From CAVQBP01 sp964448105 (lineage in GTDB: Bacteria > Bacteroidota > Ignavibacteria > Ignavibacteriales > Ignavibacteriaceae): a DNA stretch of 33,703 nucleotides. The translations under genes were made by a program, and so were the position numbers. The notes under the pieces are model-generated. The model saw nothing but the letters and a program-made list of their open reading frames with translations, did not search any database and had not been told where the DNA came from. Each line of letters begins with the position of its first letter. Position 1 is the stretch's first letter. The stretch spans positions 1 to 33,703 of the forward strand of contig CAYUVK010000055.1 in assembly GCA_964448105.1 (NCBI GenBank). The letters are read 5' to 3'. Shown one piece after another: positions 16,158 through 23,707 of the stretch.

Positions 16158-17018
16158 TTATATCCCGGTCGGGTGCCAGGTTGTTTTTACTTCCTGTGTT
16201 TTTTCAATTATATAAGGAGATTCATAAATCTCGTTTGTCCAGTCATTCTTTCTGTAAAACACCGTTCTTTTAATGTTACCGCTTGCCAGTTCACTAATTG
16301 ATTTAATTATTTTCTCATCATCTCCGCAATATATAATTGAGTTTACATCCATATGAGATGCCATATGGCTGTATAATTCAGATTTTTTACCTGTAAGAAT
16401 ATTTACAACTCCACCTGGAACATCAGAAGAATTCAATACTTCGGCTAAAGAAACAGCCGATAAAGGTTTGCTTTCAGATGCTAAAACAATAACTGTATTC
16501 CCACCGACAATTGCAGGTGCTATCAAAGTAATAAGACTTAATAAACTTTTATTTTCAGGTGCTATAATTGAAACCACACCTACCGGTTCAAGATTTGAAA
16601 AATTGAAATGAGAACTTACTACCGGGTTAACACTGCTAAAAAGCTGCTGATATTTGTCGCTCCATCCGGCATAATAAACTAATCGGTCAATAGAAGCTTC
16701 TACTTCTTCCCTAGCAGATTTTTTTGATTCACCCTGAGTAATCAGTTCTGCAATAAATTGTTCTTTTCTTCCTTCAAGCATTTCTGCAAAGCGATATAAA
16801 ACCTGTCCTTTATTTAATGCTGACGCATTTGCCCATGAATCCTGGGCTTTACGCGCAACTACAACAGCATTCCTGAAATCTTTCCGTGAAGCCAGGCACA
16901 TATTTGCAATCAATTCTCCTTTGCTGTTATTAACAGCATAATATCTTCCTGATTCTGTACGGGGAAATTTTCCGCCGATATATAATTTGTATGTTTTATT
17001 AATATTTAATCTGCTCAT
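16158..17018 (-). CDS. Non-catalytic aldehyde dehydrogenase-like domain protein (ALDH16 second-domain type)
   Basis: The 286-residue product resembles only the N-terminal, cofactor-binding part of an aldehyde dehydrogenase: KTYKLYIGGKFPRTESGRYY at 9-28, VVARKAQDSWAN, YYAGWSDKYQQLF, PVGVVSIIAPE, and GGVVNILTGK. It ends before the region that carries the catalytic Cys, and none of its few cysteines is in a catalytic setting. It lies 20 bases after a full-length aldehyde dehydrogenase gene and has the same order of motifs as the dead second domain of ALDH16 enzymes. I infer that it is the second half of a split ALDH16, probably forming a complex with the upstream protein. A decayed duplicate is the alternative, but the frame is intact. 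Confidence 0.75.
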   Translation of the reverse strand: MSRLNINKTYKLYIGGKFPRTESGRYYAVNNSKGELIANMCLASRKDFRNAVVVARKAQDSWANASALNKGQVLYRFAEMLEGRKEQFIAELITQGESKKSAREEVEASIDRLVYYAGWSDKYQQLFSSVNPVVSSHFNFSNLEPVGVVSIIAPENKSLLSLITLIAPAIVGGNTVIVLASESKPLSAVSLAEVLNSSDVPGGVVNILTGKKSELYSHMASHMDVNSIIYCGDDEKIIKSISELASGNIKRTVFYRKNDWTNEIYESPYIIEKTQEVKTTWHPTGI

Positions 17019-17038
17019 AATTTTCAGCCAAATAATAA

Positions 17039-18505
17039 TTAATCAAATTTTACGTAAGGATATAATCCATGCAATCCGCCTTCCCTGCCGAAGCCGCTTT
17101 CTTTGTAGCCACCGAAAGGTGAGGTTGCATCGAACTTGTTGAATGTATTTGCCCAGACTACACCCGCTGCTAATTTTTGAGTTAAATGAAATATTTTTGC
17201 ACCATTTTGTGTCCATACTCCGGCGGATAGTCCATACGGCGTATTATTTGCTTTTTCTATAACTTCTTTAATTGTTCTGAATGTTTGAATTGTTAATACA
17301 GGGCCGAATATTTCTTCCTGTACAATTTTGTGCGACTGTGATACATTAAGGAATAAAGTTGGAGCACACCAGTTTCCTTTCTTCGGTAATTTGCACCCAG
17401 GCTGATAAATTTCACCGCCTTCCTTCAAGCCGATCTTTATATAATTCTCAATCGTCTGTAATTGTCTTTTGGAATTTACTGCGCCGATATCTGTATTTTT
17501 ATCCAATGGATCACCGACAATTAAAGTTTCCATTCTGTCTTTTAATTTTTGTATCACTTTATCTGCTACAGATTCCTGTACAAATAATCTTGATCCTGCA
17601 CAGCATACATGTCCCTGATTAAAAAATATTGCATTAATAATACCTTCAACAGCCTGATCAATTGCTGCATCTTCAAAAATTATATTAGCACCTTTCCCGC
17701 CTAATTCAAGTGTTACCTTTTTATTAGTGCCGGCAATTGCTTTTGCAATATATCTTCCCACTTCTGTTGAACCTGTAAAAGCAATCTTATCTATATCCGG
17801 GTGATTTACAATACTGGCTCCTGTTTGTCCTGCTCCTGTAATAATATTTACCACACCCTTCGGTAAACCGCTGGCATGAATAACTTCAGCCAGTTTCAAA
17901 GCGGTTAATGGTGTGGTTTCTGCCGGTTTCAATACAAGAGTATTACCAGTTGCCAATGCCGGAGCAAGTTTCCACGCAGCCATTAATAAAGGAAAATTCC
18001 AAGGAATTATCTGACCGACAACTCCAATAGGATTTGGTTTTCGGTTTGGGAAAGCATATTGTAATTTATCTGCCCAGCCTGCATGATAGAAAAAATGATT
18101 TGCGGCAAGTGGAATATCAATGTCGCGTGATTCCCTTATAGGCTTGCCGCCATCCATACTTTCGATCACTGCAAATTCGCGTGCACGTTCTTGTATAAGA
18201 CGTGCAATCCTGAAAATGTATTTGCCGCGGTCTTTACCTGATAATTTTGACCATCCGTTAAATGCTTTGCGGGCGGCTTTAACTGCTAAGTCTACATCCT
18301 CTGCGGTTGCTTCAGCAACGACAGAAATTTTTTCTTCATTTGCAGGATTGATGGTATCAAAGTATTTACCTTTTACAGGTTTTGTGAATTTCCCGTCAAT
18401 GTACAGGTTATACTTTTTTTGAATTTGTATATGGCCGGTACTTTCAGGGGCTTCGGAATACTCCCACGAAGCCTTGAATAAATCTTTAGTTTCTTTTTTC
18501 TGCAT
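17039..18505 (-). CDS. Aldehyde dehydrogenase, ALDH16-like catalytic subunit
   Basis: A 488-residue NAD(P)-dependent enzyme that oxidises an aldehyde to the acid. Landmarks are IIPWNFPLLMAAWKLAPAL (166-184), KPAETTPL, the FTGSTEVG loop (243-250), general base Glu267 in LELGGKGAN, and nucleophile Cys301 in FFNQGHVCCAG. Its C-terminal FDATSPFGGYKESGFGREGG followed by LHGLY is the form seen in ALDH16-type proteins. deoC stops 2 bases before its start, and the non-catalytic partner follows after 20 bases, so the three are one operon. The likely substrate is acetaldehyde released by DeoC, with acetate as product. An extra N-terminal segment (about 1-30) precedes the usual start of the fold. Confidence 0.88.
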   Translation of the reverse strand: MQKKETKDLFKASWEYSEAPESTGHIQIQKKYNLYIDGKFTKPVKGKYFDTINPANEEKISVVAEATAEDVDLAVKAARKAFNGWSKLSGKDRGKYIFRIARLIQERAREFAVIESMDGGKPIRESRDIDIPLAANHFFYHAGWADKLQYAFPNRKPNPIGVVGQIIPWNFPLLMAAWKLAPALATGNTLVLKPAETTPLTALKLAEVIHASGLPKGVVNIITGAGQTGASIVNHPDIDKIAFTGSTEVGRYIAKAIAGTNKKVTLELGGKGANIIFEDAAIDQAVEGIINAIFFNQGHVCCAGSRLFVQESVADKVIQKLKDRMETLIVGDPLDKNTDIGAVNSKRQLQTIENYIKIGLKEGGEIYQPGCKLPKKGNWCAPTLFLNVSQSHKIVQEEIFGPVLTIQTFRTIKEVIEKANNTPYGLSAGVWTQNGAKIFHLTQKLAAGVVWANTFNKFDATSPFGGYKESGFGREGGLHGLYPYVKFD

Positions 18506-18507
18506 AA

Positions 18508-19404
18508 TTAATCTTTTGAAAAATAATTAGATGATTGATACACACCTGTTTCTACTTTAATCAATTGCATCAGTAAATCATTTAATAAGCTGCTGGCTCC
18601 AAAACGGAAATAGTTTTTATTCATCCATTTTTCGCCAAGAACTTCATTCAGCATAACCAGGTATTGCAGAGCAAGCTTTGCATTTGAAATACCGCCTGCC
18701 GGTTTCATTCCTATCATTTTGCCGGTTTTCAAATAATAATCTTTAATGGCATCAAGCATTACATAAGTAACCTGCAAAGTAGCTGCCGGCTGTACTTTAC
18801 CTGTTGAAGTTTTAATAAAGTCAGCCCCTGCATAGATAGCAATCTCACTTGCTTTCCGAACATTATCCAGTGTATCCAGTTCGCCAGTTTCCAGAATTAC
18901 TTTAAGATGAGCATTATTACAGACTTCTTTAACTGCAGCAATTTCATCAAATACATACTGGTAATTCCCGGAAAGGAATTCGCCTCTTGAAATTACCATA
19001 TCAACTTCATCAACACCCTGATCAACAGCAGTTTTAACATCGTTTATCTTTACTTCTAATGCCGCCTGTCCGCTTGGGAATGCCGTAGCCACCGAGGCTA
19101 CATGAATGCTGCTTCCTTCAAGCGCTTTTTTTGCAATGCCCACAAATGACGGATAAACGCAAATAGCAGCAACGTTAGGAATATCACTATATGAATCATG
19201 AGGATGCATAGCTTTATAACATAGCTGCTGAATCTTGCCTCTGGTATCTTTACCTTCCAGGGTTGTCAAGTCAATCATACTTATAGCTAATTTCAATCCT
19301 TCTTTTTTTGACGCCGTTTTAATGCTCCGGGAGCGAAACCGGGCTGTCCTTTCATCTACACCAACGGTGTCATACACCGGTAAGTTATTTAAATTTGGAA
19401 GCAT
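18508..19404 (-). CDS. deoC: Deoxyribose-phosphate aldolase
   Basis: A 298-residue class I aldolase that splits 2-deoxyribose-5-phosphate into acetaldehyde and glyceraldehyde-3-phosphate. Schiff-base Lys198 lies in DFIKTSTGK, the second active-site Lys234 in GMKPAGGI, and Asp135 in DEVDMV. The N-terminus (about 1-40, with ERTARFRSRS) is longer than in E. coli DeoC, as in the longer family branch often found beside aldehyde dehydrogenases. It is the first gene of deoC-ALDH-ALDH-like, with 2- and 20-base gaps. The set would let the cell use deoxynucleosides from DNA as carbon. No phosphorylase (deoA, deoD) or regulator is seen here. Confidence 0.95.
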   Translation of the reverse strand: MLPNLNNLPVYDTVGVDERTARFRSRSIKTASKKEGLKLAISMIDLTTLEGKDTRGKIQQLCYKAMHPHDSYSDIPNVAAICVYPSFVGIAKKALEGSSIHVASVATAFPSGQAALEVKINDVKTAVDQGVDEVDMVISRGEFLSGNYQYVFDEIAAVKEVCNNAHLKVILETGELDTLDNVRKASEIAIYAGADFIKTSTGKVQPAATLQVTYVMLDAIKDYYLKTGKMIGMKPAGGISNAKLALQYLVMLNEVLGEKWMNKNYFRFGASSLLNDLLMQLIKVETGVYQSSNYFSKD

Positions 19405-19489
19405 GTATATAATTTATTATTAGAAGATTATAAAATTTAACTTCATTATTTTATTTTTTCAAAATTATAAAAGAATAATAACTCTTACT

Positions 19490-20389
19490 TCATACCACTT
19501 GCCTACCGGTAGGCAGGTTTAATTTTAAAAATGCCTTATAAGTATTCTGCAGAAGCATTGCCCTTGTCATTGGTCCAACCCCGCCGGGAACAGGGGTAAT
19601 ATATGAACAATGGGGTGCAACATCATCGAAATCTACATCACCGACTAATTTATATCCTTTGGGTTTAGATGAATCTTCAACTCTGCTTATACCTACATCT
19701 ACAACAACAACATTTTCTTTAACCATATCACCTTTAACAAAGTTTGGACTGCCCATTGCTGCAATTAAAATATCAGCTTGCTTTGTATATTGAACAATAT
19801 TTTTTGCAGCCGAATGGCAGATTGTTACAACAGAATTTGCATGCTCTTTCTTTTGCAGCATAATATTAGCTATTGGCTTACCAACAATATTGCTTCTTCC
19901 CAGAACGACTACATGTTTTCCCTTGGTTTCAATACCATACCTGATTAAAAGTTCCTGGATTCCCGCAGGTGTACACGAAGCAAATGTTTCCTTACCGATT
20001 ACTAAATTTCCTATGCTGACCGGGTGAAATCCATCTACATCTTTTTTAGGAGATATCGTTTCAATAACTTTATTTTCGTCTATATGTTTAGGAAGAGGAA
20101 GCTGAACAAGTATTCCATGGAAATCATTATCCGCATTATACTTTATAATTAATTTCAAAAGATCTTCTTCGCTAATATCGGCAGGATGATTTTCCGATTT
20201 AGTTCTCATCCCTATCTCCTGACAATCTTTAATTTTATTCCTTACATAGACTTGAGATGCAGGATTTTCCCCGACTAAAATTGTTACCAAACCTGGAACA
20301 TTCTTCCCTTCATCTTTTAATTTCTGAATTTTTTCTTTTAATTCATTCCTTATGTCAGCCGCTATTTTTTTCCCGTCAATTATTTCCAT
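19490..20389 (-). CDS. folD: Bifunctional methylenetetrahydrofolate dehydrogenase/cyclohydrolase
   Basis: The 299-residue enzyme interconverts 5,10-methylene-, methenyl- and 10-formyl-tetrahydrofolate, supplying one-carbon units. Signatures are SQVYVRNKIKDCQEIG (45-60) with Tyr48 and Lys52, QLPLPKHI (96-103), KDVDGFHP, the NADP loop VVLGRSNIVGKP and TPVPGGVGPMT near the end. The last eight residues, LPTGRQVV, do not belong to the family: they are encoded by a palindromic repeat at 19497-19518 that has been added to the 3' end of the gene. Without it the protein would end near AFLKLN at a usual length. It lies between ddl (86-base gap) and deoC (85-base gap). Confidence 0.95.
   Translation of the reverse strand: MEIIDGKKIAADIRNELKEKIQKLKDEGKNVPGLVTILVGENPASQVYVRNKIKDCQEIGMRTKSENHPADISEEDLLKLIIKYNADNDFHGILVQLPLPKHIDENKVIETISPKKDVDGFHPVSIGNLVIGKETFASCTPAGIQELLIRYGIETKGKHVVVLGRSNIVGKPIANIMLQKKEHANSVVTICHSAAKNIVQYTKQADILIAAMGSPNFVKGDMVKENVVVVDVGISRVEDSSKPKGYKLVGDVDFDDVAPHCSYITPVPGGVGPMTRAMLLQNTYKAFLKLNLPTGRQVV
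19497..19518. repeat. LPTGRQ-type palindromic repeat inside the folD 3' end
   Basis: The core TGCCTACCGGTAGGCA (19500-19515) is a perfect 16-bp palindrome. With flanks it extends to 22 bp with a single T:G mismatch. Read on the minus strand it gives LPTGRQ, a tail I have seen recur in many Bacteroidota/Chlorobiota proteins, where this palindrome is dispersed. It is GC-rich against its AT-rich surroundings. Confidence 0.8.
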
Positions 20390-20475
20390 TTTATAATATT
20401 ATCTTCCTTATGTTTTAAAATATTAGTAAAGTACGAGCGCATATGTAAATGAATGCATAAGTAATACTATCTAAT

Positions 20476-21573
20476 TTATTCAAAATAATTTGTTATTATT
20501 TTCTGTTCCTTTTCGAATCTTTCTATTGCTAACTGAATTAGTCGATCAATTAATTCCGAATAAGAAATACCACTCGCCTCCCATAACTTCGGATACATGC
20601 TTATTTTTGTAAATCCGGGAATAGTATTAATTTCGTTAACAAAAATTTTTCCGTTGTCTTTAAGAAAAAAATCAACTCTTCCCAATCCTTCACATTCTAG
20701 AGCTTTAAAAGTCCTTATTGCTAAATCTTGAATTTCTTTAATTTTCTTATCCGATAACTTTGCAGGTATTTCCAAAACGGCGCCGTTTTCATCAATATAC
20801 TTTGCATCATATGAATAAAATTCATGATTCGATATTACTTCACCTGGAACAGAAGCGACTGGATCATTATTTCCCAATACCGAACATTCAATTTCTCTTC
20901 CTTTAATATATTCTTCAATAAGAATTTTAGCGTCATACCTAAAGGCATTTTTTAATTTTTCAGAATATTCTGTTTTATTATGAATTTTACTTATACCGAT
21001 CGATGATCCCATATTAGCAGGTTTAATAAAAAAAGGAAGTCCCAGAGTATTTTTTATATCTTTAAAGTCCGGGATTTGATCATCTATTTTAACTGTTATA
21101 AAATTACCGATTGGTACTTTAGCGTCCCGCAGTAAACGTTTCATAACATCTTTATCCATCCCAACAGCAGAACCAAGCACACCTGCGCCGACAAATGGTA
21201 CATTGGCTAATTTTAAAAGTCCTTGAACTGTCCCATCTTCCCCGAATGGACCGTGCAAAATTGGGAAAACAACATCAATTTTTAGATTACTTTCATCTTT
21301 TGTTAAATTGGAAATTTTCCCACCGCTTTGAGGAACAAGGGCAATTGAATCGCTGTTTTTATTGAGTTTAATTAATTTGGGATTTTCTGCATTAAGTAAA
21401 ATTTTTGAGCTATCATTTAATAACCATTTACCGGATTTATCAATCCCTATAAATATTAAATTATATTTTTCTCTGTCAATTGCTTCAAAAACATTTTTTG
21501 CAGACTGCAAAGATACTTCGTGCTCGGCAGATTTACCGCCGAATAAAATTGCTACATTGATTTTTTTATTCAT
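20476..21573 (-). CDS. ddl: D-alanine--D-alanine ligase
   Basis: The 365-residue ATP-grasp enzyme makes the D-Ala-D-Ala dipeptide for peptidoglycan. It shows GGKSAEHEVS (12-21), LHGPFGEDGTVQG (106-118), GVLGSAVGMDKD, FIKPANMGSSIGI (ATP-grasp), GREIECSVLGN, the metal and phosphate residues in GRVDFF and FVNEINTIPGFTKISMYPKL. The Tyr/Phe choice that sets ester versus amide specificity cannot be placed with certainty, but the sequence fits ordinary Ddl. Transcribed after the methyltransferase gene (46-base gap) and before folD. The presence of ddl agrees with a normal murein wall. Confidence 0.93.
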   Translation of the reverse strand: MNKKINVAILFGGKSAEHEVSLQSAKNVFEAIDREKYNLIFIGIDKSGKWLLNDSSKILLNAENPKLIKLNKNSDSIALVPQSGGKISNLTKDESNLKIDVVFPILHGPFGEDGTVQGLLKLANVPFVGAGVLGSAVGMDKDVMKRLLRDAKVPIGNFITVKIDDQIPDFKDIKNTLGLPFFIKPANMGSSIGISKIHNKTEYSEKLKNAFRYDAKILIEEYIKGREIECSVLGNNDPVASVPGEVISNHEFYSYDAKYIDENGAVLEIPAKLSDKKIKEIQDLAIRTFKALECEGLGRVDFFLKDNGKIFVNEINTIPGFTKISMYPKLWEASGISYSELIDRLIQLAIERFEKEQKIITNYFE

Positions 21574-21619
21574 ATATTTTTATAAGTAATATGGGGTTCA
21601 CCATTACATTTATACATAA

Positions 21620-22627
21620 CTAATTGTTTAAAGAAAATTCCTGCATTTCAACTCTATAATTATATTTTTCCTTCAGATAGTTTTTTAATTTTTTATCTTT
21701 CAAAATCTCATTAAAGAACGGATTTGAATTCTGCCAGCCTGTTTTTTTATTCTGCCTGTAATTCTCAAGTCTTCTCAATGAAATTTCACAAAAGACAGGA
21801 TTTAAATCTGATGTAAAACACCTTCTTCCCAAAATTTCACAAGCCAGTAATGTGGTACCTGAATGGGAAAAAAGATCTATTATTATATCATTTTTTGCAC
21901 TGCTGGCATCAACAATTCTTTTAATAGCTTTTAAAGGTTTTTGAGCATAACATCCGTTTACATTTTCTTCCATCCGGTAAAATACTTGCTGTATATCGAC
22001 CCAAACATTTCCCGCTCTAATAAAATTTGATTTGCCTCTTTCAAAATTAGCAGTAATTTTCCCGTTAATTTCTTTGTAATAACCATTTAAGATTTTTGGT
22101 ATATCGGTATATTCTGCATCAACATAGAATTGGGGTTCTCCTTTTATATAATAAAGAAGCTCCTGCCTGATTGACATCCAGTTTTTTTGTGTCCCGTAGC
22201 CTCTTTGGTTTCGCATTGTAATAAAGCTCCGTGAATTAAAACCTGAATCTTTCATCATCAGAATAAATTCCGGGAAAGGCTGGAAATGGTTATTTTGATC
22301 GGCTCCAAGCCAAATATATATTGATGCATCTTTTCTTAAAGAATTATAACTATTTTTAATCCATGTTCTGCTCCAATCTATGAATTTATTTAGTTCTCTT
22401 TCTTCAAAAGCAACAAAATTATAAGGTGGATCTTGAATAGCCAGAGAGGCTTGCTCATTAGCCATTAATTTTTTTATTGAATAATTATCAATTGCATCAA
22501 TACAAGCAATCTTGTGCTTTTCTTCCGGATCTTCCCATATAAATCTATGATTAAACCTGCAGTATGGAAGAAGAAGTTTTGTAAGCTCTTGGTCAAAATC
22601 TATTCTTGGCAAAGGAGAATTAATCAT
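21620..22627 (-). CDS. Beta-class DNA amino-methyltransferase (N4-C or N6-A), orphan
   Basis: The 335-residue protein has catalytic motif DPPY (66-69), a middle region that should hold the target-recognition part (about 110-220), then QKPLKAIKRIVD (229-240) and the SAM motif DLFSHSGTTLLACEILGRR (251-269). Catalytic motif before SAM motif is the beta-class order, so it methylates N6 of adenine or N4 of cytosine. No restriction endonuclease gene is seen nearby; the gene sits inside a housekeeping run, 8 bases after ymdB and 46 before ddl. That favours an orphan, possibly regulatory, methyltransferase over a defence system. The recognition sequence cannot be predicted. Confidence 0.85.
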   Translation of the reverse strand: MINSPLPRIDFDQELTKLLLPYCRFNHRFIWEDPEEKHKIACIDAIDNYSIKKLMANEQASLAIQDPPYNFVAFEERELNKFIDWSRTWIKNSYNSLRKDASIYIWLGADQNNHFQPFPEFILMMKDSGFNSRSFITMRNQRGYGTQKNWMSIRQELLYYIKGEPQFYVDAEYTDIPKILNGYYKEINGKITANFERGKSNFIRAGNVWVDIQQVFYRMEENVNGCYAQKPLKAIKRIVDASSAKNDIIIDLFSHSGTTLLACEILGRRCFTSDLNPVFCEISLRRLENYRQNKKTGWQNSNPFFNEILKDKKLKNYLKEKYNYRVEMQEFSLNN

Positions 22628-22635
22628 TTACTTAA

Positions 22636-23448
22636 CTACGAAGCTTCATTTGCTTTTTTAATAAAATCAGGGAAAAGAATTCTTTCCAGTTCAATCGTTT
22701 TACCGGTTTCGGAATCAATTCTAAAAAACATTCCGCAAAGGTGAATATCGTCATCTGCAGTTTCGTATTTTTGCGGAGTTTGATAAATAAACCTGTTAAG
22801 GGCGGCCTGCTTTTTCATTCCTATAACTGAGTCATACGGGCCAGTCATTCCAACATCTGTAATATACCCGGTACCGTTCGGAAAAATTCTTTCATCTGAA
22901 GTTTGAACATGTGTATGTGTCCCGACTAATGCGCTAATTTTTCCGTCCAGATAATTTATCATTGCTATTTTTTCTGCAGTAGCTTCTGCATGAAAATCAA
23001 TAAATATAATTTTTGCTTCATTATTTATTTTTGAAAGGACCCAATCTGCTGCTCTAAACGGGCAATCGATCATTGCCATGAAAGATCTCCCTTGAAGGTT
23101 TATAACTGCAACTTTTCCCTTTTTTGTTTCTGCAATATAATAGCCATTACCGTAAGTCCCTTTAGGGTAATTAAGAGGGCGAAGGGAACGCGGTTCGTTT
23201 TTTAGATATTCCTGCGACTGGTGCTTATCCCAAGTATGGTTTCCGCCTGTTATAACATTAACTCCCAGGTCAAAAAGTATTTTGCCTTCTTTTTCGGTAC
23301 AGCCTTTCCCGTTAGCAGCATTTTCTCCATTGGCAACGACAAAGTCAGGTTTGTATTTTTGGATTAGTCCCGGCAGCCAGGTTTGAACCATATTTAACCC
23401 GGGCTGACCAATAATATCACCGATAAAAAGTAAATTTAGTATAGCCAT
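22636..23448 (-). CDS. ymdB: YmdB-family metallophosphoesterase
   Basis: The 270-residue enzyme belongs to the TIGR00282/YmdB family, two-metal phosphodiesterases; in Bacillus YmdB hydrolyses 2',3'-cyclic nucleotides and affects biofilm and motility decisions. Metal residues are visible: Asp11 (FIGDIIG), Asn40/Glu42 (VANGENAANG), Asn70/His71 (GGNHTWD), His153 (DFHAEAT), His178/His180 (GTHTHVQT). Length matches the family. It is followed after 8 bases by the DNA methyltransferase gene and probably leads the ymdB-MTase-ddl run. Upstream, the gap to the MATE gene holds an 18-bp tandem repeat. Confidence 0.92.
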   Translation of the reverse strand: MAILNLLFIGDIIGQPGLNMVQTWLPGLIQKYKPDFVVANGENAANGKGCTEKEGKILFDLGVNVITGGNHTWDKHQSQEYLKNEPRSLRPLNYPKGTYGNGYYIAETKKGKVAVINLQGRSFMAMIDCPFRAADWVLSKINNEAKIIFIDFHAEATAEKIAMINYLDGKISALVGTHTHVQTSDERIFPNGTGYITDVGMTGPYDSVIGMKKQAALNRFIYQTPQKYETADDDIHLCGMFFRIDSETGKTIELERILFPDFIKKANEAS

Positions 23449-23545
23449 ATTTTCTAAAATCTAAAGTTTGAATATATCCAAAATTGAAAGGAAATAAAAA
23501 CATGGTATTTTATAGGGCATGGATGCATGCTCTGCATGGTTGTAT

Positions 23546-23665
23546 GAACTTGAACTTACTCTTGAATTTGAACTTACTCTTGAACTTGAACTTATTCTTG
23601 AACTTGAACCTACTCTTGTTTACCCACTGAAACTTTAGTAAAGGCGGGAACTTGTACTTGCTCTT
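23546..23665. repeat. 18-bp minisatellite (about five units)
   Basis: Four consecutive units starting at 23546, 23564, 23582 and 23600 follow GAACTTGAACTTACTCTT with one or two changes each. A fifth (GAACTTGTACTTGCTCTT, 23648-23665) follows after a 30-base interruption that carries CCCACT...GGCGGG (23623-23648). Each unit itself contains repeats of CTTGAA. It lies in the gap between the MATE gene and ymdB, upstream of ymdB. No open frame uses it. Confidence 0.85.
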
Positions 23666-23707
23666 GAACTTCGATTTGTAGCTTTTGCTTTAAGCTTTAT
23701 CTCCTGC

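Noticed and set aside
17359..17622. Plus-strand 87-residue frame inside the aldehyde dehydrogenase gene
   Set aside because: It is antisense to a strongly conserved enzyme region and has no ribosome site; a shadow frame, as are those at 13139-13378, 18120-18422 and 24586-24840.
21620..22627. Restriction-modification system
   Set aside because: Only a methyltransferase is present; neighbours are ymdB and ddl.
23546..23665. Possible CRISPR array
   Set aside because: Units are 18 bp and directly adjacent, with no unique spacers and no cas genes nearby.
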